From Modestobacter sp. VKM Ac-2986 (GTDB taxonomy: Bacteria > Actinomycetota > Actinomycetes > Mycobacteriales > Geodermatophilaceae): a stretch of 64,000 nt of DNA. Shown one piece after another: positions 26,238 to 33,541 of this stretch. The stretch lies in assembly GCF_026967795.1 (NCBI RefSeq), contig NZ_JAPVBH010000007.1, positions 124,001-188,000 on the forward strand, read 5' to 3'. Every line of letters begins with the position of its first letter. The stretch's first letter is position 1. The position numbers were made by a program, and so were the translations under genes. The notes under the pieces were generated by a model. It was not told the origin of the DNA, ran no database searches, and worked only from the letters and a program-made list of their open reading frames with translations.

Positions 26238-26389
26238 CGGCGGCGCGAGCCCCCGGCGTAGGCGGTGACGACCAGACAGACGACGCCGATCACGGCCAGC
26301 CACAGCAGGCCCTTGACGATGAAACCGATGACGGTGAGGGCGACCCAGACCGCGAACAGGACCAGCAGGACGAGCAGGAAGGGACGCAC
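26234..26389 (-). CDS. 51-residue membrane peptide
   Basis: A very short gene, GTG to TGA, starting MRPFLLVLLVLFAVWVALTV. It has two hydrophobic stretches separated by a lysine (IGFIVKGLLWLAVIG) and ends in the basic AGGSRRR. Its start follows the siderophore-interacting gene by 18 bases, and its stop overlaps the next GTG by 4 bases. Two predicted helices with a positive-inside tail suggest a hairpin membrane peptide. No known family is recognised; the tight coupling is the main evidence that it is a gene. Confidence 0.6.
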   Translation of the reverse strand: MRPFLLVLLVLFAVWVALTVIGFIVKGLLWLAVIGVVCLVVTAYAGGSRRR

Positions 26390-26407
26390 CCGGCCGACGG
26401 TACGAGC

Positions 26408-27397
26408 TCAGGCGCCCTCGGCGGCGCCCCGGCGCCAGTAGCCCATGAAGGCCACCGAGGTGCGCGGGATGCCCAGGTCGCGCACCAGCCGGCGGCGCAG
26501 CGCCTTGACCATGCCCGCCTCCCCGGCCAGCCAGGCGTAGCAGCCGGTCGGCCGGACGTCGGGCACCTCCCACAGCATGCCGCCGTCGAGGTCGACGTCC
26601 TCGGGCTCCTGCCCGGCACCGGCCCGGGCGAGCCCGAGGCTGCACAGCGCGGCGTGCACGGCCGGGCCGAGGGCCGCGCCGTGCCCACGCGTGCCGCGGA
26701 CCAGCCAGTGGACCTCGATGCCCGGGGCGAGGTCGAGGGAGAGGACGTCGCCAACCTCGGGGACCTCGAGCACGGCGACCGTGCGGCGGCCGCCGGGCAG
26801 CGCCTCGAGGATGGCGCTGATCGCCGGGACCGCAGTCTCGTCGCCGGCGAGGACGAGGGTGCCGTCGGCCGGCGGGGCCCACTCGACGCCCCAGGCGCGG
26901 CCGCTGGCGGCGCTGCGCGGACGGGGCCGGTCGGGGCCGAGCAGCACGATCGGGTCGCCGACCCGGGCGGCGGCCGCCCAGCTGGCGGCCGGGCCCGCGT
27001 TGCCACCGTCGACGCCGTGCAGGACGACGTCGACGTCGAGCTCGGCGAGGTCGGGGCGGGCGGCGCGCACGGTGTAGGTGCGCAGGTGCGGGCGGCGGTC
27101 GTCGGGCAGCGCGCAGTACTCGGCGTACCAGTTCGGGCCGTCGGTGAGCAGGTCGGTGACCGGGGAGCCGTCGCGGGAGAGCACCAGCTTGATCCGCTGG
27201 TCGTCGCGGCCGGCGCCGAAGCGGGCCAGCTCGGGACCGGCGAGGGTGAGCCGCAGGAAGCTCGGGCTCAGCCGCTGCACGCGGGCGACGGTGACGTCGA
27301 AGAAGCGGTACCCGGGGGCGGCGACGGGCTCGGGGACCACGCGCAGTGCCGGCTCGGCGACCGCCGTCCCGGTGGCCTCGCGCAACGCGGTGGTCAT
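26408..27397 (-). CDS. Siderophore-interacting protein (FAD-dependent ferric-siderophore reductase)
   Basis: A 329-residue flavin reductase of the SIP/ViuB family that releases iron from siderophores in the cytosol. The FAD-binding domain has RTYTVRAARPDLAELDVDVVLH. The NADPH side has VLAGDETAVPAISAILEALP and VRGTRGHGAAL. The C-terminal AWLAGEAGMVKALRRRLVRDLG ... GYWRRG is the family signature. A DtxR/IdeR-type iron box lies about 50 bases upstream, so it should be repressed by iron. The following small membrane peptide and NYN/dha genes may share the transcript. Confidence 0.93.
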   Translation of the reverse strand: MTTALREATGTAVAEPALRVVPEPVAAPGYRFFDVTVARVQRLSPSFLRLTLAGPELARFGAGRDDQRIKLVLSRDGSPVTDLLTDGPNWYAEYCALPDDRRPHLRTYTVRAARPDLAELDVDVVLHGVDGGNAGPAASWAAAARVGDPIVLLGPDRPRPRSAASGRAWGVEWAPPADGTLVLAGDETAVPAISAILEALPGGRRTVAVLEVPEVGDVLSLDLAPGIEVHWLVRGTRGHGAALGPAVHAALCSLGLARAGAGQEPEDVDLDGGMLWEVPDVRPTGCYAWLAGEAGMVKALRRRLVRDLGIPRTSVAFMGYWRRGAAEGA

Positions 27398-27447
27398 CGC
27401 TGTCTCCCGAACGTCGTCGTCCCGGCAACGGCGCCACCGGATGTTGG

Positions 27448-27466
27448 TGAGGTTAGCCTAACCAGC
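27448..27466 (-). promoter_or_regulatory. DtxR/IdeR-type iron box
   Basis: TGAGGTTAGCCTAACCAGC, built on the near-perfect palindrome GGTTAGCCTAACC. It agrees with most positions of the 19-base IdeR consensus TTAGGTTAGGCTAACCTAA. It is centred about 60 bases before the siderophore-interacting gene and overlaps the stop codon of vsr. Confidence 0.75.
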
Positions 27467-27919
27467 ATCCGCGGTCGAGGGCTGGTCCCGACCCAGTTCC
27501 GCGCAGATCCGGTCGACCACCGCGTCGGGGTCCTCGTGCTCCCAGAAGCGCAGCACGCGCCAGCCCAGCCCGGTGAGGACGGCATCGGTGCGCCGGTCGC
27601 GCGCGGTGTTCGCGGCGAGCTTCTCGGCCCACCAGCCGCCGTTGGCGGTGGGCAGGTGACCGCAACTCGGGCAGGCGTGCCAGAAGCACCCGTCGACGAA
27701 GACGACCAGCTTGCGGCCCTTCCACACGAGGTCGCCACGGGCACGCGTCTCACGGCAGGGCCGGACGTCGACCCGGTACCGGACCCCGCGGGCATGCAGA
27801 CGCCGGCGCACTGCGAGCTCCGGAACCGTGTCCCGGCGGCCCTGCCGGCGGAACCGGTCGCGCACCGCCGCGGAGGTGGGCGGCGGTGCGCGGCGCAGGT
27901 CGACCGGCGGGCCGCTCAC
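27458..27919 (-). CDS. vsr: Very short patch repair (Vsr) endonuclease
   Basis: A 153-residue Vsr-type nuclease of the PD-(D/E)XK fold, which nicks DNA at T/G mismatches arising from 5-methylcytosine deamination. It shows RGDLVWKGRKLVVFVDGCFWHACP with the catalytic Asp, the CxWHxCP...CGH zinc-binding residues, and the closing LGWRVLRFWEHE. No cytosine methyltransferase is present in this window, so it is an orphan here. It lies immediately after the large nuclease-helicase gene; a 29-base tandem duplication spans that junction. Confidence 0.9.
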   Translation of the reverse strand: MSGPPVDLRRAPPPTSAAVRDRFRRQGRRDTVPELAVRRRLHARGVRYRVDVRPCRETRARGDLVWKGRKLVVFVDGCFWHACPSCGHLPTANGGWWAEKLAANTARDRRTDAVLTGLGWRVLRFWEHEDPDAVVDRICAELGRDQPSTADAG

Positions 27920-27949
27920 GTGGGCAGGTCGACCGGCGGGGCGCTCACG
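27895..27949. repeat. Tandem duplication at the helicase-vsr junction
   Basis: GCAGGTCGACCGGCGGG-C-CGCTCACG and the same with one base changed lie 29 bases apart (27895-27920 and 27924-27949). On the coding strand each copy begins CGTGAGCG. The first copy met by transcription holds the helicase TGA overlapped by a GTG that opens a 10-codon frame. The second holds the functional vsr start. Confidence 0.75.
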
Positions 27950-30900
27950 CGCCGGCCGGGGACCGCCCGGTCGCCACCTCCACCAGCCGGCAGAGCCCGT
28001 TGACCAGCCGCAGCTGGTCGGGGGTCTGCACCGGCGAGGTGAGCAGCGCCGGGCTGCCGACCAGGTAGGCGACGGTCTTGGCGCGGGACAGGGCCACGTT
28101 GAGCCGGTGCCGGTCGAGCAGGAAGTCCAGCCGGCGCGGCACGTGCGCGCCGCTGGAGGCGGCCAGCGAGAACACCGCGACCGCCGCCTCCCGCCCCTGG
28201 AACTTGTCGACCGTGCCCACCTCCACCCCGCCGAGGCCAGCTGCGGCCAGCGCGCTGCGGACCTGGTTGACCTGCGCGTTGTACGGCGTGACCACCAGGA
28301 CGTCGGCGGGCCCCATCACCCGGTCGACCCCGCCGCTGTGCCAGCGCCGGCCCATCAGGTCACCGACCAGCGCGGCGACGACCGCGGCCTCCTCGGGCGA
28401 GGCGGACCCGTTGCCCTCGTGCACCACGGGGACCCAGCCGATGCCGGCCGGCGCCGCCCACCGCGCCGGTGCGTCGAGGGCGTGGTCGGCGGTGACCGGC
28501 GCCGGCTGCAGCTCCCCGCGGTAGGACAGGTCGGACACCACCCGGCACAGCGCCGGGGCCATCCGCCAGCTGCGGTCGAGGAAGACCCCGCGCTCGGCGG
28601 GGAGCACCGGGTCCTCGCCCAGCACGTGCTGCAGCGCGGACACGTCGGCGCCCTCGGGGTGGATGCCCTGGCCGGGCTGGCGCAGCTGCTGCGGGTCGCC
28701 GAGCAGGACCAGGTTGGTCGCGGCGCGGCTCACCGCCAGGGTGCGGGCCAGGGCCAGTTGCCCGGCCTCGTCGACCACGAGCACGTCGAGCCGGCCGGCG
28801 AGCTCGGGCCGGACGAACAGCCACGAGGTGCCGGCGACCAGGTCGACGTCACCGGAGTCGAGGGCGTCGACCACCTGGTTGTTGCTGGTCACGCAGCGCA
28901 CGTCGGCGTCGCTGCACCGCTGCACGTCGTCGGCCTTCTGCAGCGCCCGCACCGGCACGCCGGCCTCCCGCGCGGCGACCATCACCGCGTCGAGCAGGTT
29001 GCCGATCACCTTGTGGCTGGACGCGGTCAGTCCGACCCGCCGGCCGGCGCGGACCAGCTCGACGACCGCCCGGGCGCCGGTGTACGTCTTGCCCGCACCA
29101 GGGGGGCCCTGGACGGCGAGCACCCCGCCGTCGAGCCGGCCGGCCAGCCGTTGCACCGCGGCCGCCGACCCCTCCCCCGGCTCGCGCTGCGGCGTGCCGG
29201 GCAGCAGCCGCGGCGGCCGGCGCAGCAGCAGGTCGCGGGCGGCCCGGGCGGGACCGGGACCGTCGATGCCGCTGCCGGCGACCTGCTCGCCCAGGTCGTG
29301 CAGCGCGGCGCGGAACAGCCGGTCGCTGGGCGGGGAGGTGGGCAGCAGCCCGGTCGGGTGCTCGGCCCCCAGCCCGGCGCGGCGGGCCACCACCACCCAG
29401 CCGGCCGTCGGGTCGATCTCCACGACCGAGCTGGTCGGACGGCTGCCGTCGGCGGCGGCGAGCAGGTGCTCGTAGCGGTTGCCGGCCGACACCTTCGTCT
29501 CCTGCGGCGGGAAGGTGTACCGCCAGTGCTCCGACCGCCCGGTCACCCCGAGCAGCTCCGCGCCCTCCAGCGGGCCCAGCGCCGCGGTCTCCCGCTCGAG
29601 GTCCTCGGCGGCGGAGTCCCGCAGCCGGAAGTACTCCCACCACGCGGACCGGGCCTCGCGGGCGTCCCAGCCCAGCTGCTGGGCCAGCAGCCAGGTCGCC
29701 TCCTGCTCGGGGGTGCGGCCGACCTCGGGCAGGCGTGCGAGCAGCCGGTCCTCCAGGGCCTCGCGCAGGCCCTGGGCGGCGGCGTTCTCCGCCGAGCCCT
29801 CGGGGTCGCCGTCCTCGGGCCGGCCGAGCCCCGCGCCGGTGGCCAGCAGCTCGGTGCGCCGCTCCTCCAGCCAGTCGCGCAGCTCGTGGGTGGAGACGCA
29901 GTCGTCGCGGTTGTAGGCCTCGATCTGGTCCAGCAGCTGCTGGTCGCGGGTGGCCAGCCAGCGCTCGAAGGCGACGATGCTCTCCCCGGCGTCGGACACC
30001 GTCTCGCCGTGGGCGCGGGTGTGGCCGCGGTAGTAGTCCTCGACCTGCTTGATCGAGTAGGACTCCTTGCTCAGCCGCAGCCCCTGCCGGACGACGGCGT
30101 AGAGGTCGACCAGGACGTCGGCCCGCAGCAGCCGGTCGACCTCGGCCTCCCGCGTGCCCAGCCGGGCGGACAGGGTCTTGAGCCGGGTCGGCTCGTAGGG
30201 CGCGTAGTGGTAGACGTGCATGGTCGGGTCGGCGGCGTACGCCGCGGTGAGCTGGTCGACGACGGCCTCGAAGGCGGCCCGCTCGGCGGCGGACTGGTCG
30301 TCGGCAGCCGGGTCGCAGCCCCAGTGGGCGGTGAACTCCCCTGCCGTGTCCAGCACGCCCCACAGGTACTCCAGGCCCGCGTCACCGGCGAACGGGTCGC
30401 CCTCGATGTCGAAGAAGAGGTCCCCGGAGCTGGGCGGGGGCAGCAGCTGGAAACCGCGGTCGGGCTCGCGCGGCAGGAACTCGTAGGAGGGCACGCCGGT
30501 CGTCCGCTCGTCGAGCTGGAGGCGGGCCTGCTGGGCCAGCCGCTGCGCCGACGTGCGGCCGATCGACTCCGGCAGCTCCTCGGCCCGGCGGACACCCAGC
30601 GCGGCGACCGTGGTGATGCCGGCCTCGGCCAGTGCGGTGGCGTGGTCGCGGCGCATGGTGGCCACCAGCGACAGCGAGTCCTCCGCCCGCCACCGCTCGG
30701 TGCACGTCTCCCGCCACGGGCAGACCCCGCAGTGCGCGTTCGGGTAGGGCGCTGCGAGGTCGCCGTCGGCCAGCCGCGCCAGGAAGCGCGTCCGGGCCGC
30801 CCGGGTGTAGGCCTCGGCGTCGGAGTACCGGAAGACCAGCTCCTGCTGGTCGCCGGTGACCACGGTCAGCAGCTCGGGCGGCACGCCCTGCAGGCCGGCG

Positions 30901-31382
30901 AGGAGGTCGCCGTAGAGCGCCATCTGCAGCAGGGCGGGCACCTTGATCCGCCGGGCGAGCTTGGTGTCGGCGACGTCGTAGGCCCACGGGCCCAGGTCGC
31001 TGACCCGGTCGGTGCGCTTGAGCAGGAAGTCGGCGTGCCCCCGCCAGGTGCCGTCGAAGAAGGTCGCCTGGTAGACGACGTCGGCGCCGGCGCGCATGGC
31101 GGCCAGCGTCTCGGCCTGGGCCCGCAGCAGCCCCGCGGCGTCCTTCCCGGCCGGACCGGCGATCTCGACCACTCTCAGGCCGCGGTCGCGCAGCCGCTGC
31201 ACGTGCCGGGCCTCGTGGGCGATGCCGTGCTCGGCGACCAGCGCGGTCATCGGGTCGACCGCCGGTGGCCGGCCGCGCTCACCGCGGGCCACCTCCACCG
31301 ACAGCCGGGTGAGGTGCTCGCACTCCAGGAAGCCGGTCAGGTCGCTGGCGCTGACCACCAGCCCGCCCTCGACCTCGTACAC
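27945..31382 (-). CDS. TM0106-type RecB-like nuclease / RNase H-like / SF1 helicase fusion
   Basis: A 1145-residue multidomain protein. Residues ~1-240 form a Cas4/AddB-like nuclease: GHADFLL and DVADTK are the acidic/Lys catalytic parts. A Cys near residue 22 plus CGVCPWRETC near 219 fit a C-Xn-C-X2-C-X5-C iron-sulfur site. Residues ~315-500 form a DEDD RNase H-like exonuclease (LFFDIEGDPF ... AYNRDDC). From ~750 an SF1B helicase follows: GPPGAGKTYTG, VVDEAGQ, LGDPQQLRQP, TVDKFQGREA and LNVALSRAK. Related fusions are presumed to process DNA ends in repair or defence. The role here is unproven. Confidence 0.88.
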   Translation of the reverse strand: MYEVEGGLVVSASDLTGFLECEHLTRLSVEVARGERGRPPAVDPMTALVAEHGIAHEARHVQRLRDRGLRVVEIAGPAGKDAAGLLRAQAETLAAMRAGADVVYQATFFDGTWRGHADFLLKRTDRVSDLGPWAYDVADTKLARRIKVPALLQMALYGDLLAGLQGVPPELLTVVTGDQQELVFRYSDAEAYTRAARTRFLARLADGDLAAPYPNAHCGVCPWRETCTERWRAEDSLSLVATMRRDHATALAEAGITTVAALGVRRAEELPESIGRTSAQRLAQQARLQLDERTTGVPSYEFLPREPDRGFQLLPPPSSGDLFFDIEGDPFAGDAGLEYLWGVLDTAGEFTAHWGCDPAADDQSAAERAAFEAVVDQLTAAYAADPTMHVYHYAPYEPTRLKTLSARLGTREAEVDRLLRADVLVDLYAVVRQGLRLSKESYSIKQVEDYYRGHTRAHGETVSDAGESIVAFERWLATRDQQLLDQIEAYNRDDCVSTHELRDWLEERRTELLATGAGLGRPEDGDPEGSAENAAAQGLREALEDRLLARLPEVGRTPEQEATWLLAQQLGWDAREARSAWWEYFRLRDSAAEDLERETAALGPLEGAELLGVTGRSEHWRYTFPPQETKVSAGNRYEHLLAAADGSRPTSSVVEIDPTAGWVVVARRAGLGAEHPTGLLPTSPPSDRLFRAALHDLGEQVAGSGIDGPGPARAARDLLLRRPPRLLPGTPQREPGEGSAAAVQRLAGRLDGGVLAVQGPPGAGKTYTGARAVVELVRAGRRVGLTASSHKVIGNLLDAVMVAAREAGVPVRALQKADDVQRCSDADVRCVTSNNQVVDALDSGDVDLVAGTSWLFVRPELAGRLDVLVVDEAGQLALARTLAVSRAATNLVLLGDPQQLRQPGQGIHPEGADVSALQHVLGEDPVLPAERGVFLDRSWRMAPALCRVVSDLSYRGELQPAPVTADHALDAPARWAAPAGIGWVPVVHEGNGSASPEEAAVVAALVGDLMGRRWHSGGVDRVMGPADVLVVTPYNAQVNQVRSALAAAGLGGVEVGTVDKFQGREAAVAVFSLAASSGAHVPRRLDFLLDRHRLNVALSRAKTVAYLVGSPALLTSPVQTPDQLRLVNGLCRLVEVATGRSPAGA

Positions 31383-31528
31383 GTCTCCCCCTCTCGCCGA
31401 CCCTCCGGTGGAGGAGCTCGGGCGACCGTACGACGGGGGTACGACAGTCCCTGTGGCCCCCCGCCCGGGCCCTCGGCCGAGGGGTCGGGGACCGGGCTCC
31501 CGGCCGCCTCACCTGCAAGATCACGGCA

Positions 31529-31563
31529 GCATGTGTCCTTCAGCCCATCGCGGCATGTGTCCT
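31529..31563. promoter_or_regulatory. Two direct GCATGTGTCCT repeats before the LacI gene
   Basis: The 11-base word GCATGTGTCCT occurs at 31529-31539 and 31553-31563, 24 bases apart, in the divergent space before the LacI-type regulator. Such paired words are often operators. They could serve the LacI protein or the opposite nuclease-helicase promoter. Confidence 0.4.
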
Positions 31564-31643
31564 CGCCGACGGCACACCTACACCGTCGGCCCGCGCAGGG
31601 GGGTGACCGTGCGGGACGAGCCGGGCACAGGTAGGAACGAGCT

Positions 31644-32657
31644 GTGCCGGCGACCCTGAACTCCGTGGCCGTCGCCGCCGGGGTGAGCACCAGCACGGCG
31701 AGCCGGGCCCTGTCCGGCCACCCGGCGGTGCTGCCCTCGACCCGCGCCCGGGTCGAGGCCGCCGCGGTGGCGCTGCGGTACCAGCCCAACCGGATGGCCA
31801 GCGCCCTGCGCACCCGGCGCACCGGCCTGATCGGGCTGGTGGTCAACAACCTGCGCACGGCCACCTTCCACACGATCGCCGAGACGCTGCAGGCATGGGC
31901 GGCCGAGGAGGAGTACGAGGTCCTCGTCTGCACCACCGGTGGCGACCCGGCCCGCGAGGCGGCGTTCCTGCAGACGGTGCGCCAGCACCGCTTCGACGGC
32001 GTGGTCGTGGCGGGCAGCGGGGCCAACAGCGAGCTGGTGAACACCCTGGTCCAGGAGGGGCAGGCGGTCGTCACCATGAACCGCGAGGTGCCCGGGTCGC
32101 TGGCGCCGTCGGTGATGTCGGCCTACGAGACCGCTGCCCGGGTCGCCACCGGGCACCTGCTGGAGCTCGGGCACGTGCGGATCGCCGCGATCGAGGGCCC
32201 GCCGGACATCACCTCCGGCCGGCTGCACCACGCCGGGTTCGCCGGGGCACTGGCCGACGCGGGTGTGCCGCTGCACGAGGACCTGGTGCGCCGCGGGGAC
32301 TTCACGCCCGACTTCGGGCGGCAGGCGGCCACCGAGCTGCTGGCGCTGCCCGACCCGCCGACCGCGCTGCTGATCAGCAACCACGAGGCCTCGTTCGGCG
32401 CGCTGCCGGTGATCGGCGACGGCCCGCTGCAGGTGCCCACTCAGCTCTCGGTGATCTGCACCGAGGACGAGCCGTTCTACGCCTGGTGGTCCCCGCCGCT
32501 GACCACCGTCGACAACCGCGCCGAGCTGCTGGCCCGGCGGGCCGCCGAGCTGCTGGTGGAGCAGCTCAGCGGGATGGTCGTCGACCACCCGGTCCAGCGG
32601 GCCGAGCTGGTCGACCCGGTGCTGGTCGAACGGGCCTCCACCGCGCCCGTGCGCTGA
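31644..32657 (+). CDS. LacI family transcriptional regulator
   Basis: A 337-residue LacI/GalR repressor. The N-terminal helix-turn-helix is TLNSVAVAAGVSTSTASRALSG and the hinge helix RYQPNRMASALRTRRT. The periplasmic-binding-protein-like effector domain has LIGLVVNNLR, GVVVAGSGANS, HLLELGHVRIAAI and TTVDNRAELLARRAAELLVEQL. The usual LPxDVAVVGFDD segment is replaced by VPTQLSVICTEDEPF, pointing to an uncommon ligand. The GTG start has AGGA at suitable spacing. It converges on the end of the long peptide-catabolism array and may regulate it. Confidence 0.88.
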   Translation: MPATLNSVAVAAGVSTSTASRALSGHPAVLPSTRARVEAAAVALRYQPNRMASALRTRRTGLIGLVVNNLRTATFHTIAETLQAWAAEEEYEVLVCTTGGDPAREAAFLQTVRQHRFDGVVVAGSGANSELVNTLVQEGQAVVTMNREVPGSLAPSVMSAYETAARVATGHLLELGHVRIAAIEGPPDITSGRLHHAGFAGALADAGVPLHEDLVRRGDFTPDFGRQAATELLALPDPPTALLISNHEASFGALPVIGDGPLQVPTQLSVICTEDEPFYAWWSPPLTTVDNRAELLARRAAELLVEQLSGMVVDHPVQRAELVDPVLVERASTAPVR

Positions 32658-32667
32658 CCTGCGGTCG

Positions 32668-32694
32668 GGACGGCGGCCACGCGGGCCGCCGTCC
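32668..32694. terminator. Bidirectional hairpin between lacI-type gene and SDR
   Basis: GGACGGCGGCC, loop ACGCG, GGCCGCCGTCC: a perfect 11-pair stem between two convergent genes. It would end both transcripts, including the 14-gene minus-strand array. Confidence 0.7.
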
Positions 32695-32700
32695 GGCCGG

Positions 32701-33510
32701 TCAGTCCTGCGGCTTGGCCATCACCTTGTGCACGGCGGCCTTGACCGAGTCGGGCAGCACGCCGGCTGCCGCGGCCTGCGCCTTGGTCGCCAGGGACGCG
32801 GCGACGACCTTGCGCTCGCCGCCCATCAGCGCCTCGAAGCCCTGCGCGGCGACGGCGTCCGCGCCGTCCTTGGGGCCCTGGCCCATGGACGTGTCCTCGA
32901 GGCCGGCCCGGTCGAAGAAGTCGGTGTCCACCGGGCCGGGCATCAGCGAGGTGACGGTGACCGCGGAGTCCTTGTCCGCCAGCTCGGCCTGCACGGCCTC
33001 GGTGAGCGACTGGACGAAGGACTTCGAGGCGTTGTAGACCGGCTGGTAGGCGCCGGGCATCGTCGAGGCGATCGAGGAGGTGACCAGGATGCGCCCGGAG
33101 TTGCGGGCGGTCATCTCGACCAGGGCGAGCTTGAGCAGCGCGGCGGTGGAGACGATGTTGAGCTGCATGATCGACAGGTCGTCGGCCCAGTCGGTGTCGA
33201 CGAAGGCACCGCTCTGGCCTACGCCGGCGTTGAGCGCAGCGGCCTCCAGCGGCCGGCCGAGCGCCTGCACCGCCTCCCACAGCTGCGCGACGCCCTGCTC
33301 GGTGCGCAGGTCCGCCTGGACGGGGACCACCTGGGCACCGGAGGCCTGGATGAGCATCGCGGCCTTCTGGATGCCGGCGTCCTCGGCGTTGACCACGACG
33401 TCGTAGCCGTGCTCGGCGAACTGCTTGGCCAGCTCGAAGCCGATGCCGCTGGAGGCACCGGTCACGAGCGCGAGGGGCTTGATCTGGGGCTCGGTGACGT
33501 TCTGGGTCAT
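32701..33510 (-). CDS. Short-chain dehydrogenase/reductase
   Basis: A 269-residue classical SDR. TGASSGIGFELAKQFAEHG binds NAD(P). ALNAGVG is the NNAG-equivalent, SSIAS carries the catalytic Ser, and YNASKSFVQSL the Tyr-x-x-x-Lys. The cofactor strand reads VVVNAEDAG rather than the usual basic motif, leaving NAD versus NADP open. It is the last gene of the long minus-strand array, 31 bases after the alcohol dehydrogenase, and is followed by a strong hairpin. Confidence 0.88.
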   Translation of the reverse strand: MTQNVTEPQIKPLALVTGASSGIGFELAKQFAEHGYDVVVNAEDAGIQKAAMLIQASGAQVVPVQADLRTEQGVAQLWEAVQALGRPLEAAALNAGVGQSGAFVDTDWADDLSIMQLNIVSTAALLKLALVEMTARNSGRILVTSSIASTMPGAYQPVYNASKSFVQSLTEAVQAELADKDSAVTVTSLMPGPVDTDFFDRAGLEDTSMGQGPKDGADAVAAQGFEALMGGERKVVAASLATKAQAAAAGVLPDSVKAAVHKVMAKPQD

Positions 33511-33541
33511 GACCGTCCCCTACCCACCGGCCCCGCGTCTG

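Noticed and set aside
31428-31450. PafBC-type DNA-damage promoter (TGTCRGTG-N8-TANNNT) for the nuclease-helicase
   Set aside because: On the minus strand TGTCGTAC-N8-TACGGT has the right spacing and a TANNNT box, but three of the eight upstream bases disagree with the consensus.
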